The notes beneath the pieces are model-generated. The model was not told the origin of the DNA, did not search any database, and saw only the letters and a list, made by a program, of their open reading frames with translations. Position numbers and translations under genes: made by a program. From Dehalococcoidia bacterium (GTDB lineage Bacteria > Chloroflexota > Dehalococcoidia > UBA2979), in contig WHSU01000008.1 of assembly GCA_009379925.1 (NCBI GenBank), positions 1 to 64,000 of the forward strand: DNA of 64,000 nucleotides, written 5' to 3'. Positions 25,867-34,678 of the stretch are shown in pieces (position 1 is the stretch's first letter; every line of letters begins with the position of its first letter).

Positions 25867-26796
25867 ATGCGAAAGCTCATCCTCCTGTTCGTGGCGGCGG
25901 TCGCGCTCTGGCCAGCCACCAGTTCGGCCCAGACCCCACTGACCGGCGACATCCCGACGCAGGGAGGCTTCGGGCTGGCAGTATGGGGCGGAGGGCCGGT
26001 CGCGGACCTGGAGCTAGCGGCAGCCGCCCGCGGGTGCGACCTCGATGCCGTGTGGCTGACGGTCGGCGGTCAGTTCGTCGGTCACCTCATCGGGGCGCCC
26101 GCCTTCGTGAACGCCGCGTTCACCACGTCGGTGGGTGCAGTCATCCCACCCGGAACAGTCGTTGTCCTCGTGTGCCAGCCCGGCGCAGTAGTGCCGCTGC
26201 TGCTGCCAACGCCCCCGCCGACGGGCACGCCGATCATGTCGTTGCTGCTCGACATCGATGACTTCGAGCCCGGCGCAGCAGTGCTCGACGAGGGATGCTT
26301 CGTCGCGGGTGCCCGCCCGAACGCGGCTCGGTTGTTCGACGGCACTGCCGGCTACCTCGAGGTCAACGGGACGGTCCTGGCGCTCGCGAGTTCCGATGTG
26401 GTCGTGCTGGCGAGCGCGGAGGCGGCGAAGGGTCACCTCGACCTGCTTCGGCCGGACGTCGGGACCTGGCCACTGGTCAAAGAGTTTGCGGCCGCGGCCG
26501 GGGTGACCACCGAACAGTACGAATCCCTGATCGTCGGTTCGTTCTCTCATGACCTCGCGGCCTACGGAAACGAAGGTGTGTACGTCGAGCTCGACTTCAC
26601 GAGCGGATTGACGCTGGAGGTCGAGATCGTCCGCATCGGCAACGTGATCCTGCAGGTCACGACCACACGGGCCTCGGACGAGGGCGTGACGTCGGTCGAC
26701 AGCTCCGCCGCATACCCGCTGATCAAGCTCCAACTCGCGGAAACCCAGGCGGCGGTGACCGCCGGCATCGACGCCAGCGCATGTGTGCCGGTCTAG
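25867..26796 (+). CDS. secreted protein of unknown function
   Basis: A 309-residue protein with a clear Sec signal peptide: MRKLILLFVAAVALWPATSSAQ, cleavage likely after SAQ. The mature protein opens GGFGLAVWGGGPVADLELAA, then alternates hydrophobic beta-like stretches (VGAVIPPGTVVVLVCQ, VVPLLLP) with a Thr/Pro linker near residue 120. The second half (LDIDDFEPGAAVLDEGCFV, then VILQVTTTRASDEG) looks like another beta-rich unit. Four cysteines may form disulfides. The start ATG at 25867 is chosen because the signal peptide begins there. No known domain is recognised. It stands alone, convergent with the ABC importer genes. Confidence 0.75.
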   Translation: MRKLILLFVAAVALWPATSSAQTPLTGDIPTQGGFGLAVWGGGPVADLELAAAARGCDLDAVWLTVGGQFVGHLIGAPAFVNAAFTTSVGAVIPPGTVVVLVCQPGAVVPLLLPTPPPTGTPIMSLLLDIDDFEPGAAVLDEGCFVAGARPNAARLFDGTAGYLEVNGTVLALASSDVVVLASAEAAKGHLDLLRPDVGTWPLVKEFAAAAGVTTEQYESLIVGSFSHDLAAYGNEGVYVELDFTSGLTLEVEIVRIGNVILQVTTTRASDEGVTSVDSSAAYPLIKLQLAETQAAVTAGIDASACVPV

Positions 26797-26848
26797 CCGT
26801 CGAGCAGACAGCCTCGTCTCGTACTTCTTGCGCGCCCCGCGTAGGCCG

Positions 26849-27754
26849 CTATCGCCCTCGGAGGCGCGGGTCGAGCGCGTCGCGCAGCGCGTCACCGAAG
26901 ATGTTGAACGAGAACACGATGAGCGTGATCGCCACACCGGGCACGATCGCCAGCATGCTCTGCCGCCGCATGAACTCCAGCCCGTCACCGCTCAACATCG
27001 CACCCAGGTCCGGTTGCGGCGGAGGCAGGCCGTATCCGAGGAACCCGAGCGACGCCACGATCAAGATGACGGCTCCCAGGGCCACCGTGGCGGAGTAGAT
27101 AATCACATGGGCCACGTTCGGGAGGATGTAGCGCAGCATCACCCGGGTGTTGGAGACTCCGATGGCCTGAGCCGCCTCGACGTAGGGCTCTTCGCGCACC
27201 TGCAGCACGACGCTACGGATCAGACGTGCGTAGTTCGGGGCGATCGTGGCTGCAACGATCAGGATCATCGACTTCACGCCGGGGCCAACGATCGCGATCA
27301 GCGTGATCAGGATCACCAGCGTGGGCAGGGCGATCCAGATGTCCACCAACCGCTGCACGATCTTGTCGACCCACCCGCCGTAGAACCCGGAGACGATAGC
27401 TACCGAGGCCGCCGCTGCCTGGGCGAGGAACACGGCTGCCAGACTCACGCCCAGCGAAACGCGAGTCCCCCAGATGGCGCGGCTGAAGACGTCCCGCCCG
27501 AGATGGTCGGTGCCGAGGAAGAAGTCCCGGCTGGGGCCCTCGAGCGCCCGCGCGAAGTCGAATTCGTCGTAGCCGTACGGGGCCACGATCGGGGCGAATG
27601 CCGCGGCGAGCCCCATCGCGACGAGAATGCAGAGCCCGGCGAAGCCCAGCGGCTTTCGCGTGGCAAAGCGCACGAACGAGCCCCACGCACTGCGGGTGCG
27701 CGGCAGGCCGTCCAACCGCACGGCCGGCTCCCGGACCGTCGTTGCGCCGCTCAT
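26849..27754 (-). CDS. ABC importer permease, DppC type
   Basis: A 301-residue inner-membrane permease of peptide/nickel-type importers. The OppC_N segment (FVRFATRKPLGFAGLCILVAM) is followed by the extracytoplasmic FFLGTDHLGRDVFSRAIWG motif, typical of DppC. The EAA loop reads EEPYVEAAQAIGVSNTRVMLRYILPN. About six membrane helices are visible. The start at 27754 overlaps the DppB-type gene by four bases (ATGA). It is the last gene of the substrate-binding protein/permease operon. Confidence 0.92.
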   Translation of the reverse strand: MSGATTVREPAVRLDGLPRTRSAWGSFVRFATRKPLGFAGLCILVAMGLAAAFAPIVAPYGYDEFDFARALEGPSRDFFLGTDHLGRDVFSRAIWGTRVSLGVSLAAVFLAQAAAASVAIVSGFYGGWVDKIVQRLVDIWIALPTLVILITLIAIVGPGVKSMILIVAATIAPNYARLIRSVVLQVREEPYVEAAQAIGVSNTRVMLRYILPNVAHVIIYSATVALGAVILIVASLGFLGYGLPPPQPDLGAMLSGDGLEFMRRQSMLAIVPGVAITLIVFSFNIFGDALRDALDPRLRGR

Positions 27755-28713
27755 CGCCCGGAGAACCGGATGCGCGGGTCGATCACCCCGTACAGGATGT
27801 CGACGACGAGGTTGGAGAAGACCAGGACGGTCCCGAAGAACAGGTTCGTCCCCAGAATGACGTAGATGTCCAGGCGCTGGAGGGCGGTCAGCAGGTACCT
27901 CCCGACCCCGGGGACGAGGAAGATCTGCTCGAAGATGACGGTCCCGGAGACGACGTTCGGGATCTGGAGCCCGACCACCGTGACGATAGGCAAGAGGGCG
28001 TTCCGCAGCACATGGCGGAAGTAGACAGTCTGCGTCGAGAGGCCTTTCGCGCGGGCTGTCCGGACGTAATCGTGGCCCAGCACCTCCAGTACTTGCGTGC
28101 GCACGAGCCGGATCATCGTCCCGGTCGAGTTCAACCCCAGGATCAACATTGGCAGCCAGATGTGCTTGAGGTTCGCCAGCGGGTCCTCCCAGAATGGTCT
28201 GAACTCGATAGAGGGCGCCCAGCGGAACCACACACTGCCGAACACCAGCACCAGGATGGCAAGCCAGAATCCGGGCACCGCATACAGCAGGATCGCGCCA
28301 CCCCGCGCCAGGTAGTCCGGGACCGTATCGCGGCGCACCGCCGACATCATCCCGATCGGGAGGGCTACGAGGACCGTGATGACGAGCGCGCCGAGTCCGA
28401 GCTGCAGGCTGGTCGGCACGCGGTAGAGCAACTCCTCTGTCACGGGACGCCCGCTCACAAACGACCGCCCGAGGTCGCCCTGGGCGACCCGCCCGAGCCA
28501 CCGCGCGTACTGGACCGGTAGCGGGCCATCAAGCCCGAACTTCTCGCGGAGCTCCGCCGCGATCGTGGGGTCGAACGTCGTGTCGGTCTCGCCCAGGAGC
28601 ACGTCGACCACATCGACCGGCATCAGCACGCGGATCGCGATGAAGATGACGACCGTCAACCCGAATAGCGTGGGCACAGCCAGCGCAAGTCGATGCAGGG
28701 CGTACTGAAGCAT
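27751..28713 (-). CDS. ABC importer permease, DppB type
   Basis: A 320-residue permease. The N-terminus MLQYALHRLALAVPTLFGLTVVIFI is typical of DppB. The long periplasmic loop carries FGLDGPLPVQYARWLGRVAQGDLGRSF. The EAA loop is LGHDYVRTARAKGLSTQTVYFRHVLRNALLP. It forms the transmembrane pore with the DppC-type protein encoded by the overlapping downstream gene. The substrate-binding protein gene lies 116 bases upstream on the same strand. Confidence 0.93.
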   Translation of the reverse strand: MLQYALHRLALAVPTLFGLTVVIFIAIRVLMPVDVVDVLLGETDTTFDPTIAAELREKFGLDGPLPVQYARWLGRVAQGDLGRSFVSGRPVTEELLYRVPTSLQLGLGALVITVLVALPIGMMSAVRRDTVPDYLARGGAILLYAVPGFWLAILVLVFGSVWFRWAPSIEFRPFWEDPLANLKHIWLPMLILGLNSTGTMIRLVRTQVLEVLGHDYVRTARAKGLSTQTVYFRHVLRNALLPIVTVVGLQIPNVVSGTVIFEQIFLVPGVGRYLLTALQRLDIYVILGTNLFFGTVLVFSNLVVDILYGVIDPRIRFSGR

Positions 28714-28829
28714 GGGCGATCCGTCAGTAGGTGTGCTGGGCGGCCGAGCGGGTCGCGCGAGCGAAGGTACACGGCGACCCGCTCCTCGGCATGCGAACGC
28801 AGGCGGTGCTCACGGCACGGTCCGCGCGG

Positions 28830-30674
28830 CTACGTCCGCAGGCGTTCGTCGAGCCAGTAGTGCGGCAGCACCTCGGTGGCGTAGCCGTACCCGCCCAGCG
28901 CACCGGGCCACGGCTGTACGACGCCGGGTCCGTGCAAGCCCTCCCAGTGCACGTCCGTGAAGTCCGTGGTTGCATCCACAGGGCACGTCACCATGTGCTC
29001 CACGGCGTATCGCTGGATGTCGTGGACGGCGGCACGCCGTTCCTCCTCGTCCGTCATCCCCTTCAGCGCCACCACCTGGTCCCAGAGGTCCGGGAACTCC
29101 TCGCCGGTGATCGTGTTCGACCCTTGTGGATTGAAGTAGTCGGTGAACCACTGTCCGGCGTCCGTCTTGGACGAGCTGGGCCGGTACAGCACGCCATCCA
29201 TTGGCTCAGACTGTTCAGGGCCCCGCGGCCAATAGCCGCGGGACGGTGAGTAGATTTCGAGCCAGCCGGTGTTGTAATCGGTGGAGTTGAGCACCACCTC
29301 GATGCCTGCCTGCGACGACATGGCCTGCCAGGTCTCTGCCTGGCGGGTCCGCCTGGAGTCATGGCGGTTGCCGGGGAAGATCAGCTCGTACCTCAGCGGG
29401 TTGCCGTCGTTGAATCCGGCCGCATCCAGGAGGCGGCGCGCTTCCTCCAGGTTGTGGTGCATGTACTGCGCGGACTCGCCGAAGTCGGGGCCCTTCGGGT
29501 CCAGCCACCACGGGCCGTAGGACGACGGCAGCGGATTGTTCCAGGTCTGAGGCAGCTCGAGGCCCGCCTCCACGTACTCGGCAGGCCGGAAGATCACCTC
29601 GATGAACGTGTCGCGGTCGAGCGCCATGGACGCGGCGCGGCGGACGCGCTCATCGAGGAAGCTCGAGTCCGGCATCCAGTTGAAGTTCAGCGTCGCGCCA
29701 TTGCCCTCGGGCGGGGCGGTGTAGAGGAGCGTGCCGGGCACCTCCTGCACCAGTTGCGGCTGGTTGCTGATCTCGCCCGAACCCATGTGGATGTTCCCGG
29801 CGCGGAACTGTGTCTCGAGCTGAGCAGCCTCCGGGATGATCGATAGCTCGATGGCGTCGAGATACGGGCGCTCCGGCCCGAGGTGCCATTTCTCGTTTCG
29901 TTCGAACCGCATACTGACGCCCTGGCGATACTCCACCAGGCGGAACGGTCCGGTGCCGCGCATCTCCTGCTCGGGGTTGAACGCCCCATCGATGGCCTCC
30001 ACGGGGTAGATGCCCATGGGGGAGAGGTTGGCGATCTGGTACAGCACTAGCACGTCAGGGAAGGCGAGCTTCATCTCCACGGTGTGGTCGTCGAGCGCCG
30101 TCATCGACTCGATGGGCGCGTCCGGGTTCACCGCGTTGGAGATCGACCCGCGGGCTCGAGCCGTCTCGCTGGCCTGGTCGAAACTGCGGACCACGTCTTC
30201 GGCGTTGAACTCGCGCCCGCTGGTGGGAGCGCGGTCGTCCCAGGTCACGCCCTTGCGCAAGTGGAAGACGTAGGTCTGCGGATCGACCACCTCATGCGAC
30301 TCCGAGAGGTCTCCCACCAACGAACCGTCCGCCGGGCCGCCTTCGCCGACGCTCGGCATAAGAAGGCGGCTGATGGCGTAGCCCATCTGCCTGCCGCCGC
30401 TCAACTGAGGCGCCGTCAGCATGTAGAAGGTTTCGACATCGCCCAGGCTGTGGGTCCGCAGCGTCCCGCCACGTTGAGGTTCCCCGCTTCCCGCCGGGTC
30501 CGTGGTCGCGATCGTGTCGGGCGTCGCCCCCCCAGATGGCTCCTCGTCGTCACCCGAGCAGCCCAACAGGGCCGCCCCCGCGAGGCCCAGGCCCCCGATC
30601 GCCGACGAACGAAGGACGCCTCGCCGCGACACGCGACGTGACATCCGCCGGCTGAGCCAGTAGTTCGAGTTCAT
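28830..30674 (-). CDS. ABC importer substrate-binding lipoprotein (SBP_bac_5 family), Tat-type signal
   Basis: A 614-residue extracytoplasmic solute-binding protein of the peptide/nickel family. The N-terminus has a twin-arginine motif (SRRGVLRSS, residues 16-24) followed by a hydrophobic segment and the lipobox LLGC, so it is probably exported folded and lipid-anchored. Family features include the DPQTYVFHLRKGVTWDD stretch, FNAEDVVRSFD and GTGPFRLVEYRQG. It begins the operon with the two permeases. The ligand could be a peptide, opine or other small solute; the sequence does not decide. Confidence 0.92.
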   Translation of the reverse strand: MNSNYWLSRRMSRRVSRRGVLRSSAIGGLGLAGAALLGCSGDDEEPSGGATPDTIATTDPAGSGEPQRGGTLRTHSLGDVETFYMLTAPQLSGGRQMGYAISRLLMPSVGEGGPADGSLVGDLSESHEVVDPQTYVFHLRKGVTWDDRAPTSGREFNAEDVVRSFDQASETARARGSISNAVNPDAPIESMTALDDHTVEMKLAFPDVLVLYQIANLSPMGIYPVEAIDGAFNPEQEMRGTGPFRLVEYRQGVSMRFERNEKWHLGPERPYLDAIELSIIPEAAQLETQFRAGNIHMGSGEISNQPQLVQEVPGTLLYTAPPEGNGATLNFNWMPDSSFLDERVRRAASMALDRDTFIEVIFRPAEYVEAGLELPQTWNNPLPSSYGPWWLDPKGPDFGESAQYMHHNLEEARRLLDAAGFNDGNPLRYELIFPGNRHDSRRTRQAETWQAMSSQAGIEVVLNSTDYNTGWLEIYSPSRGYWPRGPEQSEPMDGVLYRPSSSKTDAGQWFTDYFNPQGSNTITGEEFPDLWDQVVALKGMTDEEERRAAVHDIQRYAVEHMVTCPVDATTDFTDVHWEGLHGPGVVQPWPGALGGYGYATEVLPHYWLDERLRT

Positions 30675-30914
30675 GTCCAGTCTCCCTCTGTGGATCGACC
30701 CCGGCGCCGCCCGCGACCCGAAAGCGTCGATGGGACGCCTCGGCCTCCGGAACCTAGCACCTGCCTCCGGACACGGTTATCGCACCAGTAATGGGGCGCC
30801 ACACGCCGCCTCTGCTTCCGCCTGCCGCATCGTCTGGCAATCTCTGTAATCCCTCGGCAGGGTGGTTACCGTCTAATTGAGGGGTAGCGACGCACTACCT
30901 CGGGAGGACGGGCT

Positions 30915-32471
30915 ATGACGCGCAGCCGGACCTGGGATGCGGCCGCCGGACTGCTGGCGGCCGGGCTGGCGCTCGGCGTGTCCGAGTTGGTCGCCGGGAT
31001 CGCCGGGGGCACGTCGCTGATCGTCGCCGTGGGCGACGTGGTGGTGGACCACGCACCGGGAGGGGCGGTGAAGGCCGCGATCGACGTGCTGGGGACGGCC
31101 GACAAGCCGGCGCTCCTGCTGACGGTCACGCTCGCGTCGCTTGCCATCGGGGCGCTGCTGGGCCCCGCCGCCGGCCGATGGATGTCGGTCGGCACGGTGG
31201 GCTTCGGGCTGTTCGGGCTGGCCGGAGCGCTGGCCGCGGCGCGCGACCCGCTGACCGGGACGGCCATCGCCTTCGTGACCGCCGGTGCGGCCGCCGTCGC
31301 CGGCTATCTGACCCTCTCGTTCCTGCTCCGCGCCGCCGATCCGGCTCGACCGGCGCCGGCCGCGCAGATGCCCGGCCGCGGCACGGGCACGCGCCGCCAG
31401 TTCCTGTCGTTCGCCGGCGCGACCGGGGTGGCGGGCGTGGCCGCCCTGAGTGGCAGGCGGCTCCTGAGCGAGGCGGTGGATGTGGAGGCGCAGCGAGATG
31501 CCGTGGTGCTGCCCACCACGCGGCCTGCACCGTTTGGCGGCGACGCCAGCCTGGAGGTCCCCGGGCTCTCGCCGCTCGTCACCCCGAACGAGGACTTCTA
31601 CCGCATCGACACCGCGCTCGTGGTGCCCCGCGTCGACGCGACGAAGTGGCGGCTCCGCGTCACGGGCATGGTCGACCGCCCCTACGAACTCACCTTCGAT
31701 GAGCTACTCGCCATGGCCTCCATCGAGCAGTCGGTCACCCTCGCGTGCGTGTCGAACGAGGTCGGCGGGCGCCTGGTCGGCAACGCCGTGTGGCTCGGCG
31801 TCCCGCTGCCGGCGTTGCTCGAACGCGCAGGGGTGCACGCCGAGGCGAGCCAGATCGTGGGACACTCGGTAGACGGGTTCACGGTGGGCTTCCCGACCGA
31901 GGCCGCCCTCGACGGGCGGGCGGCGATGGTGGCCGTCGCGATGAACGGCGAACCGCTGCCCGCGGTCCACGGCTTCCCCGCCCGCCTGGTCGTGCCGGGC
32001 CTGTATGGCTACGTCTCCGCCACGAAGTGGCTCGAGGAGATCGAACTGACCACGCTCGATGCCTTCGACGCCTACTGGATCCCGCGCGGGTGGGCGAAGC
32101 AGGCGCCCATCAAGACACACTCCCGCATCGATGTCCCGCGCGACGGCCGCGAGTTGGCGGCCGGCCGTGTAGCCATCGCGGGGGTCGCGTGGGCCGGCAT
32201 CCGCAGCATCGACCGCGTCGAGGTGCGCGTCCGCCCCTCGGACGGCGACGATGACGCCGGCGAATGGCGCGAGGCGCGCCTCGGCGACGCGCTGACACGG
32301 AGCACCTGGCGCCAGTGGGTGCTCGAGTGGGACGCCGTCCCGGGCGAGTACGACATCGAGGTGCGCGCCACGGACGGCGAGGGCGAAGTCCAGACCGCAG
32401 AACGCCAGCGCCCGGATCCAGACGGCGCGACGGGCCACCACAGGGTGCGCGTAACGGTGGAGGACGCTTAG
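30915..32471 (+). CDS. membrane-anchored sulfite-oxidase-fold molybdopterin oxidoreductase
   Basis: A 518-residue protein with an N-terminal membrane domain of about four helices (residues 8-30, 67-86, 93-109 and 117-138). A short linker carries RRQF (residues 160-163) and a hydrophobic stretch, then an oxidoreductase molybdopterin-binding domain. The domain contains TPNEDFYRID near 223-232, and the molybdenum-ligating cysteine is Cys278 in TLACVSNEVGG. It ends in an immunoglobulin-like dimerisation domain as in sulfite oxidases. The buried RRQF-plus-hydrophobic segment resembles a Tat motif, so the catalytic domain may face outward. SD GGGAGG precedes the ATG. The substrate is unknown; sulfite or a protein sulfoxide are family precedents. 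Confidence 0.9.
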   Translation: MTRSRTWDAAAGLLAAGLALGVSELVAGIAGGTSLIVAVGDVVVDHAPGGAVKAAIDVLGTADKPALLLTVTLASLAIGALLGPAAGRWMSVGTVGFGLFGLAGALAAARDPLTGTAIAFVTAGAAAVAGYLTLSFLLRAADPARPAPAAQMPGRGTGTRRQFLSFAGATGVAGVAALSGRRLLSEAVDVEAQRDAVVLPTTRPAPFGGDASLEVPGLSPLVTPNEDFYRIDTALVVPRVDATKWRLRVTGMVDRPYELTFDELLAMASIEQSVTLACVSNEVGGRLVGNAVWLGVPLPALLERAGVHAEASQIVGHSVDGFTVGFPTEAALDGRAAMVAVAMNGEPLPAVHGFPARLVVPGLYGYVSATKWLEEIELTTLDAFDAYWIPRGWAKQAPIKTHSRIDVPRDGRELAAGRVAIAGVAWAGIRSIDRVEVRVRPSDGDDDAGEWREARLGDALTRSTWRQWVLEWDAVPGEYDIEVRATDGEGEVQTAERQRPDPDGATGHHRVRVTVEDA

Positions 32472-32640
32472 ACCCGCCCCTGCCTGCGGCCCAGCCCCGG
32501 TTCACCATTCGACGCGACGGACAGTACCGGCTCGAACGACCGCGCCGCCAAGGCGACACTGTCGCCGCGTGACCCGGATGCACGTCCGGGCGCGCGTCGA
32601 TTACCTTGGGCCGCGCGGAGCGAGAGCGGGTGGCCCGGCG

Positions 32641-33603
32641 ATGAGTGATGTGACCGACACGCCGCCCGGGCCAGTGCAGCAGGACCTTGACTCCATCGCG
32701 GCACTGCTCGATGCCGTCGTGCCGGCGAAGCAGGTCGACCGCAACCTGCTGGTCGCGACCTGGAACCTCAAGGCGTTCGGCGGGCTCACGCCGAAGTGGC
32801 AGGCGGACGACGGCGACAGCCCGAAGCGCGACTTTCACGCGCTCCGGCTCATCGCCGAGGTGGTGTCACGGTTCGATGTCGTCGCGATCCAGGAGTTGCA
32901 GGGCGACCTGACCGCCGTGCGGGCGTTGCTGCGCGTCCTCGGGGATGACTGGGGCCTGATCGCGACGGACGTCACCCGAGGCGACCCCGGCAACAACGAG
33001 CGGCTGGGCTTCGTCTTCGACCGGCGGCGTCTGCGGCCGTCCGGCCTCGCGGCAGAGTTGGTGGTCCCGACCGACGAGTCGGCGATCTCGGAGGGGGCAT
33101 TCGACCGCCAGTTTGCGCGCACGCCGTACGCCGTGAGCTTCCAGGCCGGAGCGGACGAGTTCATCCTCGTCACGCTGCACGTGCTCTACGGCTCGAGTGC
33201 CTCGTCGCGGTTGCCCGAGTTGCGCGCGATCTCGGACTGGCTGGCAGGTTGGGCCCGCTCCGACCGCGCATGGAACCAGAACCTGATCGCGCTGGGCGAC
33301 TTCAACATGGACCGCTCGGGCGATGCGCTCTACGACGCGTTCGTGTCGACCGGGCTACAGGTGCCGGCCGACCTGATGGGCGTGCCGCGCAGCATCTTCG
33401 ACACCGGCCGGTTCTACGACCAGATCGCGTGGTTCATGCAGAGCGCGTCCGCCTCGGCGCCGCCCGCGCTCACCATGCGGTATCTGAGCGGCGGTTATGT
33501 CGATTTCCCGGCCGCGGTCTACCCCCGCGCCACCCGGCAGACGCTGCAATGGCGCGTCTCGGACCACTACCCGCTCTGGACGGAGTTCTCGCAGCGGCGC
33601 TAG
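32641..33603 (+). CDS. endonuclease/exonuclease/phosphatase family protein
   Basis: A 320-residue EEP-fold metal hydrolase. Motifs in order are VATWNLKAFGG (substrate loop), VVAIQELQGD with the metal-binding glutamate, TLHVLYG, LIALGDFNMDRSGD with the catalytic Asp-Asn, and VSDHYPLWTEF with the terminal catalytic Asp-His. The start ATG at 32641 is preferred over the longer frame because the region before it lacks family similarity. No signal peptide is seen. The EEP fold covers DNases, phospholipid and inositol phosphatases, so the substrate is open. Confidence 0.9.
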   Translation: MSDVTDTPPGPVQQDLDSIAALLDAVVPAKQVDRNLLVATWNLKAFGGLTPKWQADDGDSPKRDFHALRLIAEVVSRFDVVAIQELQGDLTAVRALLRVLGDDWGLIATDVTRGDPGNNERLGFVFDRRRLRPSGLAAELVVPTDESAISEGAFDRQFARTPYAVSFQAGADEFILVTLHVLYGSSASSRLPELRAISDWLAGWARSDRAWNQNLIALGDFNMDRSGDALYDAFVSTGLQVPADLMGVPRSIFDTGRFYDQIAWFMQSASASAPPALTMRYLSGGYVDFPAAVYPRATRQTLQWRVSDHYPLWTEFSQRR

Positions 33604-33625
33604 GCCCGATGCGAGGGCTGCCCGT

Positions 33626-34462
33626 CTACCGCTCGCGCTTCGCCACCTTGAAAATGTTGGTGTGGCGGATGCGGGCGAGTTCCCGACCGTCCTCACCGTA
33701 GAGGTTGGCATCGATCACCGCGTAGTGGTGGCCACCCCGCTCGTACGCATCAATGAACTGGCCGCTGAGCGCCAGGTCCTGCCCCGCCTCGACACGCCCG
33801 ATGTGCTGGATGTGGCTGCTCACATGGATCGCCGGGCGCCCGTATTCGTACGAGTGCGCCAGCAGTGTGATCATGTGGCGGGCGATCACGCTGGGATGCA
33901 CGAGCGGCTGGTCCCCCGTGAACAGAGGGGACTGCACCTCCTGCTGCAATCCGAACTCGCGAGCCTCCTCCACGCTGATGCGGTAGCCCAGCGTGCGCAG
34001 CTCCGTGCCGATCGGCGCGCCCTCCAGTGTGAGGGCGTCGTGCACCTCGAGGGTGGGGTCAGCGTCGCGCCTCGGTGAGACGTGGAACTCCCCGAGGAAC
34101 GGCGCGTCGCCGATGCCGATGTCGCCATGCATGCAGACCTCGTCCTGGTCGTTCACGACCGAGAACGTCGCCGGGGCATCGTCGCCGCGCACGATGCGCA
34201 CGGTCATCTGCGTGTTCGGGTAGGTCGGCCGGCGGAACCGCACGAAGACCCAGCCGCGGTCCAGCCACTCCTCCCCGAAGGCATCGAGGATCGTCGGGAC
34301 GGCCCACCCGTAGAGCGTGACCCCACCAACGAGGGCGCCCTGGAAGCCGTACTGCGCGGCGCCGCCCGTGGTGTGGATGGCGTTCCGCTTCATCATGTCG
34401 GGGTCATCCGGGTCGCGCATCGTCGCGAGAAACGCGCGCTCAGCGATCAGGGTCTCGGCCAT
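33626..34462 (-). CDS. double hot-dog fold protein (MaoC/thioesterase-like)
   Basis: A 278-residue protein with two hot-dog-like halves. The N-terminal half (TGGAAQYGFQGALVGGVTLYGWAVP) has the helix and gate of an acyl-CoA dehydratase or thioesterase. The C-terminal half contains PLVHPSVIARHMITLLAHSYEYGRPAIHV, similar to MaoC-type enzymes. The start is the ATG at 34460-34462 behind GGAG; a 671-residue frame that continues upstream is a shadow of the crotonase gene. It is divergent from the crotonase/CoA-transferase pair at 34679 and probably belongs to the same pathway as hydratase or thioesterase. Confidence 0.75.
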   Translation of the reverse strand: MAETLIAERAFLATMRDPDDPDMMKRNAIHTTGGAAQYGFQGALVGGVTLYGWAVPTILDAFGEEWLDRGWVFVRFRRPTYPNTQMTVRIVRGDDAPATFSVVNDQDEVCMHGDIGIGDAPFLGEFHVSPRRDADPTLEVHDALTLEGAPIGTELRTLGYRISVEEAREFGLQQEVQSPLFTGDQPLVHPSVIARHMITLLAHSYEYGRPAIHVSSHIQHIGRVEAGQDLALSGQFIDAYERGGHHYAVIDANLYGEDGRELARIRHTNIFKVAKRER

Positions 34463-34625
34463 TTGGGTCTCCTCTACGGGCGCTGGTCGTGCGGCGGCTG
34501 CCCGGACGGATGCATGTAAGCAGATCACCGCCTCTCTGTGCGAGCCCGCCTCGTGTGTTCGCCGGCTTCGCCGCCGCGCCACAGCCGCCTGCCCCTGCCG
34601 TCTGCCAGTGCCAATAGAAACGACG

Positions 34626-34654
34626 TTGACGCGCCCGAGCAGCGGGGACACAAT
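34626..34654 (+). promoter_or_regulatory. sigma-70-like promoter for the crotonase/CoA-transferase operon
   Basis: TTGACG (34626-34631) and CACAAT (34649-34654) are separated by exactly 17 bases. The predicted transcript would start near 34661, about 18 bases before the GTG at 34679. Confidence 0.5.
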
Positions 34655-34678
34655 CCGCTCACTTGAAATGGGGTAGCG

